NCBI GenBank assembly: GCA_963762865.1
Contig: CAVXNC010000024.1
Span: forward strand, 124,001-188,000
Length of the DNA: 64,000 nucleotides
Direction of reading: 5' to 3'
Source: DATHAP01 sp963762865
GTDB taxonomy: Bacteria > Actinomycetota > Actinomycetes > JACCUZ01
A program made the translations under genes and the position numbers. A model generated the notes under the pieces. The model worked only from the letters and a program-made list of their open reading frames with translations. It was not told the origin of the DNA and did no database searches. Shown piece by piece: positions 34,305 through 41,650 of this stretch (the stretch's first letter is position 1; each line of letters opens with the position of its first letter).

Positions 34305-34937
34305 ATGAGACACCTCGCCGACGCCTGGCTGCGGCTGGCCCGCGAGGTCGGTGCCCGAGGCGACGTGGCCGGTACCGGCGCGATGCTGCTGGGCCGGTGG
34401 ACCGAGCCGCACCGCGGCTACCACGACCTTGCACACCTCGACGAGGTGATGCGCCGGCTCGACCTGCTGGTCGCCGAGACCCCGCACCCGGCGGTCGTGC
34501 GGCTGGCCGCGTGGTTCCACGACGCCGTCTACGACCCGACGGCCTCGGACAACGAGGAGCGCAGCGCCGAGCTGGCAACCACGACGCTGGCCGCTCTCGG
34601 GCTCGGGCCCGATGTCGTCGCCGAGGTGGCGCGGTTGGTGAGAGTCACCGCGACGCACGACGTGGCGGACGCCGACCGCGACGCGGCAGTGCTGTGCGAC
34701 GCCGACCTCGCCGTGCTCGCTGCCGACCCGCTGCGTTACGAGTCGTATGTCGAGGGTGTCCGGCGCGAGTACCAGCACCTCGACGACACGACGTTCAACG
34801 GTGGCCGCGCCGAGGTCCTGTCCCGGCTCCTCGACCGGCCCCAGCTGTTCCGGACCGGCTACGGGCGCCGTGAGTGGGAGGAAGGTGCCCGGGCCAACGC
34901 CGCCGCCGAGCTGCGTTCTCTGCGTGGGGGCGGATGA
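34305..34937 (+). CDS. HD-domain metal-dependent phosphohydrolase-like protein
   Basis: 210 residues, 10 bp after the HelD gene. The HD superfamily residues are seen in GYHDLAHLDEVMRRL (His), RLAAWFHDAVYDP (His-Asp) and ALLCDADLAVL-like VLCDADLAVLAADP (last Asp), as in the COG4339 group of predicted HD hydrolases. The substrate could be a nucleotide or other phosphate ester. The tight spacing with HelD suggests co-expression, but no partnership between these families is known to me. A hairpin terminator follows. Confidence 0.83.
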   Translation: MRHLADAWLRLAREVGARGDVAGTGAMLLGRWTEPHRGYHDLAHLDEVMRRLDLLVAETPHPAVVRLAAWFHDAVYDPTASDNEERSAELATTTLAALGLGPDVVAEVARLVRVTATHDVADADRDAAVLCDADLAVLAADPLRYESYVEGVRREYQHLDDTTFNGGRAEVLSRLLDRPQLFRTGYGRREWEEGARANAAAELRSLRGGG

Positions 34938-34969
34938 CCTGGCTGGCGTCGTCAGCCGGAACCGAAAAA

Positions 34970-34993
34970 GGAAAGGAGCGACAGCTCCCTTCC
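34970..34993 (+). terminator. Hairpin terminator after the HelD-HD pair
   Basis: 10-bp arms 34970-34979 and 34984-34993 (GGAAAGGAGC with one mismatch) and a GACA loop, 32 nt after the HD gene stop. It separates this pair from the HelR promoter. Confidence 0.55.
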
Positions 34994-35011
34994 ACTCCCA
35001 AGGTATAGCGC

Positions 35012-35040
35012 GACCGGGGCCTTGCGGCAAGGCCCCGGTC
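35012..35040 (+). promoter_or_regulatory. Rifamycin-associated element (RAE)-like palindrome upstream of helR
   Basis: Perfect 13-bp arms 35012-35024 and 35028-35040 (GACCGGGGCCTTG) with spacer CGG. The published RAE found before rifamycin-inactivating and HelR genes is an inverted repeat centred on TTGCGGCAAGG flanked by GGGG and CCC; that core is identical here, with one extra base in the left arm. A -10-like TATAGC (35004-35009) lies directly upstream, so the element would cover the transcription start. It begins 69 bp before the helR ATG. Confidence 0.8.
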
Positions 35041-35080
35041 GTGCCGCAGAATCGCCCGCCGAGCCCAGAAACCGGCGGAC

Positions 35081-37267
35081 ATGGGGGTCTGCGTGAACCA
35101 GGTAGTCACGACCAGTTCTTTCGCCCTTCCCGACCACCTCAGCGCCAAGGCGGACCCGAGGCTGATCGCCGACGACGAGCAGCAGTTCGCTGCCATTGCG
35201 GCGAGCCTCGAGCAGTCGATCACCGACCTGTCGGACCGCCTCGACGCCGAGCGCCGGGCCCCCGGCCGCACCGGCCAGGAGGCGATGGACCGGGACATGG
35301 AGGTCCACCGCCTGACTGCCCGGCTGCGCACCCTTCGCCGCTTCGGCCTGGACCTGTGCCTCGGACGCATGGTCGGCACGGACGACCCCGAGCCCGTGTA
35401 CGTCGGGCGGCTCGGCCTCACGGACCGCACGGGTCGTCAGCTGCTGATCGACTGGCGCTCCGCCGCGGCGGAGCCCTTCTTCGGTGCGACTCACGCGAAC
35501 CCGATGGGTCTGGCGAGTCGCCGGCGGTACCGCTGGACGCTCGGCCGGATCAGCGACTACTGGGACGAGGTGTTCACCCCTGGTGGCCTCCTCGAGCTCG
35601 ATGGGCACGCCGCGCTCGACGACCAGTCCGCCTTCATCGCCAGCCTGGGCAGCAGCCGGTCGGCCCGGATGCGAGACGTCCTCGGCACCATCCAGGCCGA
35701 CCAGGACGCCATCATCCGGGCGGGATCTCGCGGCGCTCTCGTCGTCGACGGTGGTCCGGGGACGGGCAAGACGGTCGTCGCCCTGCACCGCTCCGCCTAC
35801 CTCCTCTACTCCGACCCTCGACTCGGTCACCGCCGCGGCGGTGTGCTCTTCGTGGGGCCGCACCAGCCCTACCTGGCCTACGTCGCCGACGTCCTCCCCA
35901 GCCTCGGAGAGGATGGCGTGCAGACCTGCACCCTGCGGGACCTCGTCGCGGAAGGTGCAGCAGCGACGACCGAGACCGACCCGGACGTGGCCCGCCTGAA
36001 GTCGTCCGCGGACCTGGTGACCGCGATCGAGGCAGCGGTCAGGTTCTACGAGGAGCCGCCCACCACGGGCATGACCGTCGAGACCGACTGGTCCGACGTC
36101 TGGCTGAGCGTCGACGACTGGGCCGACGCATTCGCCGCCCCCGAGCCGGGCACGCCGCACAACGAGGGGCGCGACCAGGTCTGGGAGGAGCTCGTCACGA
36201 TCCTGACGGACAAGCTCGACGACGACGTCCCTTCAGACCTGCTCGGCAGGTCGCTGTTTCAGAACGCTGAGCTGCGGAGGACTCTCCACCGGGCGTGGCC
36301 GCTGCTGGATGCTGCTGACCTCGTCGCAGACCTGTGGTCGGTTCCCGCCTACCTGCGCAGGTGCGCGCCCTGGCTCAGCGTCGAGGACGTCCGGGCGCTC
36401 CAGCGCGAGGACGCCCAGGCATGGACGGTGTCCGACCTGCCGCTCCTGGACGCAGCGCGGCAGCGGCTCGGCGACCCCGAGGCGTCACGACGCAAGCGTC
36501 GGCGCGATGCGGTCCTGGCCGCCGAACGCGAGGAGATGGCGAAGGTCGTCGACCACCTGATCGCGTCCGACGACTCCGAGATGCTCGTGATGTCGATGCT
36601 GCGCGGGGAGGACCTGCAGAGCACGCTGGTCAACGAGGCGGCGCTGCCCACCGCCGACCCGGACCGGCTCGCCGGCCCGTTCGCACACGTCGTCGTGGAC
36701 GAGGCTCAGGAGCTGACCGACGCGGAGTGGCAGATGCTGCTGCTGCGCTGCCCGTCCCGGAGCTTCACCGTCGTCGGTGACCGGGCCCAGGCCCGACACG
36801 GCTTCAGGGAGTCCTGGCAGGAACGGCTCGAGCGGATCGGGCTCGACCGGATCAGCATGGCGTCCCTGACCATCAACTACCGGACGCCGGACGTGGTGAT
36901 GGCCGAGGCCGAGCCGGTCATCCGGGCCGTGCTGCCGGATGCCAACGTGCCGACCTCCATCCGCAGCAGTGACGTCCCTGTCGTCCACGGACCCGCGTCG
37001 GACCTGGGCTCGACCATCGAGACCTGGCTCGCCGCGCATGCGGACGGGATCGCCTGCGTCATCGGCACTGACCGAATCGGGGCCGGCACCGTGCCGGAGA
37101 CGTCCCGGGTCCGGTCGCTGACCCCGGAGCTGGCGAAGGGGCTCGAGTTCGACCTGGTCGTCCTCGTCGACCCGGAGTCCTTCGGCGCCGGCATGGAAGG
37201 AGCGGTCGACCGCTATGTCGCCATGACCCGAGCGACCCAGCAGCTCGTCGTCCTCACGAGCCCCTGA
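35081..37267 (+). CDS. helR: HelR-type RNA polymerase recycling/rifamycin-protection ATPase
   Basis: 728 residues (ATG at 35081; GTG at 35093 is an alternative). An N-terminal coiled-coil arm (DDEQQFAAIAASLEQSITDLSDRLDAERR) is followed by YVGRLGL, LLIDWRSAAAEPFF, Walker A GGPGTGKTVVALHRSAYLLYS, Walker B HVVVDEAQELTDAEW, VVGDRAQARHG and AKGLEFDLVVLVDP. HelR proteins of streptomycetes displace rifamycin from RNA polymerase and rescue stalled complexes, and are induced through the RAE. The RAE-like palindrome just upstream makes the assignment specific. Its 3' end overlaps the convergent ltrA gene by 14 bp. It is the second HelD-family gene within 3 kb. Confidence 0.9.
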   Translation: MGVCVNQVVTTSSFALPDHLSAKADPRLIADDEQQFAAIAASLEQSITDLSDRLDAERRAPGRTGQEAMDRDMEVHRLTARLRTLRRFGLDLCLGRMVGTDDPEPVYVGRLGLTDRTGRQLLIDWRSAAAEPFFGATHANPMGLASRRRYRWTLGRISDYWDEVFTPGGLLELDGHAALDDQSAFIASLGSSRSARMRDVLGTIQADQDAIIRAGSRGALVVDGGPGTGKTVVALHRSAYLLYSDPRLGHRRGGVLFVGPHQPYLAYVADVLPSLGEDGVQTCTLRDLVAEGAAATTETDPDVARLKSSADLVTAIEAAVRFYEEPPTTGMTVETDWSDVWLSVDDWADAFAAPEPGTPHNEGRDQVWEELVTILTDKLDDDVPSDLLGRSLFQNAELRRTLHRAWPLLDAADLVADLWSVPAYLRRCAPWLSVEDVRALQREDAQAWTVSDLPLLDAARQRLGDPEASRRKRRRDAVLAAEREEMAKVVDHLIASDDSEMLVMSMLRGEDLQSTLVNEAALPTADPDRLAGPFAHVVVDEAQELTDAEWQMLLLRCPSRSFTVVGDRAQARHGFRESWQERLERIGLDRISMASLTINYRTPDVVMAEAEPVIRAVLPDANVPTSIRSSDVPVVHGPASDLGSTIETWLAAHADGIACVIGTDRIGAGTVPETSRVRSLTPELAKGLEFDLVVLVDPESFGAGMEGAVDRYVAMTRATQQLVVLTSP

Positions 37268-38480
37268 CGTCGCCGTGGGTCTGGTGGCGGATCCGGTCAC
37301 GCTCAGGTGCGAGCCGCATCGCCTCGTAGGAGATGAGCGCCGTCAGCACCACGGCGAGCAGGGACAACGCGACGAGGGCGGGGACGAGCACCGCCACCGG
37401 CAGCAGGACCAGCAGCGCCGCACACGCGAGCAGACGCTGCCGGTTCCAGCCGCCGATGTTGCGCCGGCGCAGTGCGGACAACGCGGCCAGGTAGAGCACT
37501 GCGCCGCCGTAGAGGGCGATGACAGGTACCCAGGGCAGTGCGTCGCCGAGGTCGTGCTCGTCGACGTGCGCGACGTACTCCAGGACCTTCTTCACTCCCA
37601 GGGCGAGGTAGACGATGCCGGCCACCATCGGGAAGTGCAGGTAGGTGTAGGAGTCGCGCGCCAACCGGGTGCGCGGCTCGCCCTCGAGCTTGGCGAGCAC
37701 CCCCTCGGCGACCAGCGCGACGACGTCGAAGTACACCCACCACAGGGCGAGCGACACCCCGAGCGCGAGCAGCGCGGCGAGCACCACCGGCCAGGTGACG
37801 GGCTCGTCGGCGACACCCGCACCGACAGCAACGACCGACTCGCCGATCGCGACGATGACGATCAGCCCGTGGCGCTCGGCGAAGTGCGCCGCGCTGTAGA
37901 CGCGCCAGCCCTCGGTGCCGCTGGCGAAGACGCCCGCGTAGTCGACCACCAGCGCGAGCACCCAGAGCAGCGACTGCCAGGGCGCGCCGACGGCACCGCC
38001 GGCGACGAGCAGCAGGCAGGCGACCGCGGTGGGGACCGCGGTGATGAGGAGCTGCCGTCGCAGGGCGCGGTCCTCTCCCGCCGCGACGAGGTAGACCGCC
38101 AGGTGCGCGATCCGCACGGTGGCGTAGCACGCCGCGAGCACGAACGGGCCGAAGAGCCCGCCCGGCCCGTCCTCGAAGGACTCCGGGATGGTCAGGGCGA
38201 CGACGAAGAGCGCCCCCATCGTCACCACCATCGCCAGCCGGAGCAGGCCCTCGTCGGCCTGTGCCTGGTTGCCGAGCCAGGCATAGGACGTCCAGCCGAA
38301 CCACAGGAGGGCGAGCAGCACCAGCCCCCGGCCGAGCCCGCGAGCCGTCGGGTCGTCGGCCATCAGGGCCGTCACCTGCGTCAGGGCGAAGACGAAGACC
38401 AGGTCGAAGAAGAGCTCGAGGGTGGTGACCCGGTGCGACTCGTCTGTCGACCGGACCACGAGGCGGGGAGTGCGCAGCAC
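37254..38480 (-). CDS. ltrA: Low-temperature-requirement A (LtrA) family membrane protein, copy 2
   Basis: 408 residues, GTG start. The signature TTLELFFDLVFVFALTQVTAL is followed by some eleven membrane helices, including ERHGLIVIVAIGESVVAVGAG and LWWVYFDVVAL. It is only distantly similar to copy 1 at 29012 but has the same fold and length. Its function is unknown. It converges on helR with a 14-bp overlap, so the two transcripts may interfere. Confidence 0.87.
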   Translation of the reverse strand: MLRTPRLVVRSTDESHRVTTLELFFDLVFVFALTQVTALMADDPTARGLGRGLVLLALLWFGWTSYAWLGNQAQADEGLLRLAMVVTMGALFVVALTIPESFEDGPGGLFGPFVLAACYATVRIAHLAVYLVAAGEDRALRRQLLITAVPTAVACLLLVAGGAVGAPWQSLLWVLALVVDYAGVFASGTEGWRVYSAAHFAERHGLIVIVAIGESVVAVGAGVADEPVTWPVVLAALLALGVSLALWWVYFDVVALVAEGVLAKLEGEPRTRLARDSYTYLHFPMVAGIVYLALGVKKVLEYVAHVDEHDLGDALPWVPVIALYGGAVLYLAALSALRRRNIGGWNRQRLLACAALLVLLPVAVLVPALVALSLLAVVLTALISYEAMRLAPERDRIRHQTHGDVRGS

Positions 38481-38625
38481 GTGCGCCAGCGTGTCACCGC
38501 TCCGCAGTGCCCGTCACCCGCCGTCCGCTGACGGCGCAACGCCGTCGTGGCACGGATGAGGCGCATCCGAAGTCATCGGCAGCCGGGAACAGAAGGCACA
38601 TTCTCTTCCCCCACGAGGAGCACCG

Positions 38626-39138
38626 ATGAGAGCACGCACCGTCCTGACCATGACCCTCGGGATCGCCCTGGCGGCCGTGACCGTCCTGGCGACCGTCGCG
38701 CCGGCCAGCGCGGCACCTACCAAGAAGGGCAGGACCGTCGTCACCCTCGACGCGGCCGCTGCCGGCGTCATCACCGGCCTGGGTGTCGCCGTCGCCCCGG
38801 CCGGACCGGCCAGCGCGTCGGGTCTCGCCTTCACCTTCCCGGTCGTCGGCCGCACCGGCGACGCCGTCATCCAGCACGTGGGCGGACTGTCGCTCACCGC
38901 TGGCGACACGGAGGTGACGCTGTCCAACTTCTGGATCGACACGAGCACCGGCGTCGTCTCCGGCGTCGTCGACGACACCGTGCGAGTGCCGCTCTTCACC
39001 CTCGGCGGCGCAACCGCATCGGGGCTCGCTCTCGGGCTCACCGAGACCGCCGCGGCCTACCTGAACGGCGCGTTCGGCGTCGCGACGTTCACCGAGGGGC
39101 TGGTCATCGGCTACGGGGCGCCCGCCGAGATCAGCTGA
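38626..39138 (+). CDS. Small secreted protein of unknown function
   Basis: 170 residues; GAGGAG precedes the ATG. A clear signal peptide ends ASAAPT (about residue 30). The mature part is beta-rich (TVVTLDAAAAGVITGLGV, LSLTAGDTEVTLSNFWIDTSTGVVSGVV, RVPLFTLGG) and lacks Cys. I have seen similar beta-strand patterns in secreted actinobacterial proteins but cannot assign a domain. It is divergent from ltrA copy 2. Confidence 0.75.
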   Translation: MRARTVLTMTLGIALAAVTVLATVAPASAAPTKKGRTVVTLDAAAAGVITGLGVAVAPAGPASASGLAFTFPVVGRTGDAVIQHVGGLSLTAGDTEVTLSNFWIDTSTGVVSGVVDDTVRVPLFTLGGATASGLALGLTETAAAYLNGAFGVATFTEGLVIGYGAPAEIS

Positions 39139-39186
39139 CACCCGCACGCACGTGCCCCGTGCGCCGCCGCTGACGGGTCCGACCCG

Positions 39187-39447
39187 TCAGTGGCGGTGCG
39201 GCCGCCGCAGCCCCGATGCCCGCAGCCGGGTGATCAGCTCGCGGCCGGTCACCGGCTGCGCACCGAGCTCGATCGCGGCGTCGCGCAGCTCCTCGGGCAG
39301 GTCGTAGTGGTCGCCCTGGAAGGCCCGCCGCGGGATCCCCAGCCGCTCCGCCAGCTCGTGCAGCTCGTCGTAGGACGTGTCGCTGACCAGGTGGCACCAC
39401 AGTCGTCCACGGGTCGGCCAGATCGGCGGGTCGACGAGGATCGCCAT
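39187..39447 (-). CDS. DUF4031 protein
   Basis: 86 residues. MAILVDPPIWPTRGRLWCHLVSD with the later ELAERLGIPRRAFQGDHYDLPE matches DUF4031, a short conserved actinobacterial family of unknown function whose His, Trp and Asp pattern recalls a metal or nucleotide site. It is divergent from the next gene with about 25 bp between them. Confidence 0.85.
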   Translation of the reverse strand: MAILVDPPIWPTRGRLWCHLVSDTSYDELHELAERLGIPRRAFQGDHYDLPEELRDAAIELGAQPVTGRELITRLRASGLRRPHRH

Positions 39448-39472
39448 GGTGCAGATGGTCTCCTAGTCGGTG

Positions 39473-39865
39473 ATGGACACGGTGACCGACGCCCTGCTGC
39501 AGGCCCGCGCGCGGGTCGTGCACGACCTCGCGGCGTGCGGGCTCGACACGGCCGGGTGCGTCTCGGTGGTCGACGAAGCCGTGTCGTCACGACGGTGGTG
39601 GGCCGACGAGTGGCCCGACGGCGCGCAGTTCCTCGCCTGCCTGGTGGCCCAGGACGTGCAGGAGGCGTTGCTCGACGGGGCCGGTCGATGGCCGTTGTGC
39701 ACGGCGGACCACACCGGCGATGACGACGTACCGGAGCACGAGCTGCGCGTGACGCCGGACCTCGGCGAGGACCCGCACTGGGTGTGCGAGGAGTCCGGTG
39801 TCGTGGTCGCGCGGGTCGGCGGCCTCGGCCCACCGATGAGTTCTGGCGAGCCCTCCGGTCGGTAA
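39473..39865 (+). CDS. Hypothetical protein, about 130 residues
   Basis: ATG at 39473, with a GTG three bases upstream also in frame; no Shine-Dalgarno sequence. The sequence contains VVHDLAACGLDTAGCVSVVDEAV, RRWWADEWPDGAQFLACLVAQDVQEALLD and a later Cys pair (RWPLCTAD, HWVCEESG), but I do not recognise a family. Its stop lies only 5 bp before the next start, which supports it as a real, co-transcribed gene. Confidence 0.6.
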   Translation: MDTVTDALLQARARVVHDLAACGLDTAGCVSVVDEAVSSRRWWADEWPDGAQFLACLVAQDVQEALLDGAGRWPLCTADHTGDDDVPEHELRVTPDLGEDPHWVCEESGVVVARVGGLGPPMSSGEPSGR

Positions 39866-39870
39866 CGGTC

Positions 39871-40492
39871 ATGACGAGCGATCCGACGACCACCGCCCGA
39901 CTCGATCTGCACCCGGCCGCCGAGGAGGTCGCGCGCCTCGTCGCGGGCGTGCGCGACGACCAGCTCGGCGGTACGACGCCCTGCCCGGACTACCCGGTGG
40001 CCGGCATGCTGGACCACCTGATGGGCCTGTGCATCGCGTTCACCTACGCGGCCCGCAAGGAGCCGATGCCGGCTGATGGCGGCGGCGAGTCCGGCCCGGG
40101 CACCGCGACCGCCGACCACCTGGACCCGGCCTGGCGCGACCAGCTTCCGGTCCGGCTGCAGGCGCTCGCCGACGCCTGGGACGACCCGGCCGCCTGGGAG
40201 GGCGAGGCCACCGCCGGCGGTGTGACGATGCCCGCCGGTGCCATGGGCGCGGTCGCCCTCGACGAGGTCGCGATCCACGGCTGGGACCTGGCCCGTGCGC
40301 ACCCGTCAGGACTACCGGCTCGACGACGCGACGGTGGAGGCGGTGCTGGCCTTCACGACCGAGTCGGCCACCCCCGAGAACGCCCCGATGCGGGCCGGCA
40401 TCTTCGGCCCGGTCGTCGAGGTCCCCTCCGAGGCGCCGGCCTGGGACCGCGCGATCGGCCTCGCCGGTCGCGACCCCGGCTGGCGGCCATGA
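39871..40492 (+). pseudogene. TIGR03086-family (DinB/mycothiol-maleylpyruvate isomerase-like) gene with one-base frameshift
   Basis: The frame starting MTSDPTTTARLDLHPAAEEV carries the family pattern TPCPDYPVAGMLDHLMGL and ends with DEVAIHGWDLARAH. The expected continuation QDYRLDDATVEAVLAFTTES is present in another frame and runs to DRAIGLAGRDPGWRP and a stop. Deleting one C in the CCC at 40302-40304 restores about 206 residues. Members of this fold bind metal through conserved His and are often linked to mycothiol chemistry. A complete relative is at 58811. Confidence 0.8.
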
Positions 40493-40612
40493 GGCGTTTC
40501 CGCGGAAGCGCCGGATGCCGCCGGGCGGGCCTGTGGACAAGGTCGGCTGTGGACGAGGCGGTTCTCCGTACGGTCGTCAGGACCCGATCCGATCGTCCTG
40601 GAGGACCGCCCG

Positions 40613-40906
40613 ATGACCGCCTTCCGCGTCACCCCCGCCGAGCTGCTGACCCTGTCGCACCAGGTGCAGGCCTCGGCCGGCCAGATCGAGACCGAGCTCG
40701 CCGGGCTGCGCGGCCGGGTGCTGCCCATCGGCGCCTCGTGGACCGGCCAGGCGCAGGAGCGCTTCCAGGTGCTCTACGAGGAGTGGAGCCGCAGCGCGCA
40801 GAGCCTGCAGCAGGCACTCGGCGGCATCAGCCAGCTGCTCGGGCACGCCGGGCGGACCTACGAGGACGTCGAGCGCCAGGTTGCCGGGAGCTTCACCGGC
40901 CGCTGA
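40613..40906 (+). CDS. WXG100-family ESAT-6-like protein, orphan
   Basis: 97 residues, GGAGG before the ATG. It is helical throughout with the turn motif SWTGQAQ at the centre and the length of a WXG100 protein. Such proteins are small dimeric substrates of type VII secretion. No EccC, EccB or partner gene is visible in the window, so this is an isolated member. A YxxxE-type signal may be present near the end in RTYEDVERQ (Y-E-D-V-E), consistent with an ESX substrate. Confidence 0.85.
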   Translation: MTAFRVTPAELLTLSHQVQASAGQIETELAGLRGRVLPIGASWTGQAQERFQVLYEEWSRSAQSLQQALGGISQLLGHAGRTYEDVERQVAGSFTGR

Positions 40907-40928
40907 CGCGCAAGCCAGGAGGCGACCC

Positions 40929-41486
40929 ATGGGCCGGTTGATCTACTCCGCGATCGCATCCCTGGACGGCTACGTCGTCGACGCTGACGGCAGCTTCGAC
41001 TGGGCAGCCCCCGACGAGGAGGTGCACGCCTTCGTCAACGACCAGGAGCGCCAGATCGGCACCTACCTCTACGGCCGCCGGATGTACGAGGCGATGCTCG
41101 CCTGGGAGACGATGGACGACGAGGCGCCGGTCATGCGTGACTACACGCAGGTCTGGCAGTCGGCGGACAAGGTCGTCTACTCCAGCACCTTGACCGGGGT
41201 CCGCAGCAAGCGGACCCGGTTGGAGCGGGGCTTCGAGCCGGGCGCCGTCCGCCGGCTCGTCGACGAGGCGGGCACCGACGTGAGCATCGGTGGCGCGACC
41301 CTCGCGGCCACTGCCCTCCGGGCCGGCCTGGTCGACGAGCTCGACCTCTACGTCAACCCCGTGGTGGTCGGCGGCGGGACGAGCTGGCTGCCTGACGACG
41401 TACGCCTCGATCTTGCCCTCGTCGACGAGCACCGCTTCTCCGGCGGGGTCGTCCACCTCCGCTACGCCCACCGCCGGACGGCGTGA
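40929..41486 (+). CDS. Dihydrofolate reductase family protein, second copy
   Basis: 185 residues with AGGAGG before the ATG, 22 bp after the WXG100 gene. The fold markers are IYSAIASLDGYVVDADGSFDWA, GTYLYGRRMYEAMLAWE, VVYSSTL, VSIGGATLAATALRAGLVDELDLYVNPVVVGGG. It is a RibD_C-type putative reductase, distinct from the copy at 27370. Substrate unknown. Confidence 0.87.
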   Translation: MGRLIYSAIASLDGYVVDADGSFDWAAPDEEVHAFVNDQERQIGTYLYGRRMYEAMLAWETMDDEAPVMRDYTQVWQSADKVVYSSTLTGVRSKRTRLERGFEPGAVRRLVDEAGTDVSIGGATLAATALRAGLVDELDLYVNPVVVGGGTSWLPDDVRLDLALVDEHRFSGGVVHLRYAHRRTA

Positions 41487-41650
41487 CAGCGCTAGATCAT
41501 CGCGGCAACGATCCCGTCACGATCGCTGGCTTGGGATTCCCCCGTCAGACCCGCTCGGGCATCGTGGCCCGGCGACCTGGAACGCCCCGGGCACGGCACC
41601 CACCAGGCAACTGACGCAGGATGACGCTCGGCAGAGGAAAGGACGCGTCG

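Noticed and set aside
32261..37267. HelD-family proteins as UvrD DNA-repair helicases
   Set aside because: They share ATPase motifs with UvrD but have the FFGRLDL/IDWRA segment and helical N-terminal arm of HelD/HelR RNA polymerase factors, and the second has an RAE-like element.
41490..41530. GATCATCG...CGATCG sequence after the dihydrofolate-reductase-like gene as another TGATC hairpin
   Set aside because: The arms do not pair over more than about 5 bp, so it does not belong with the hairpin family on present evidence.
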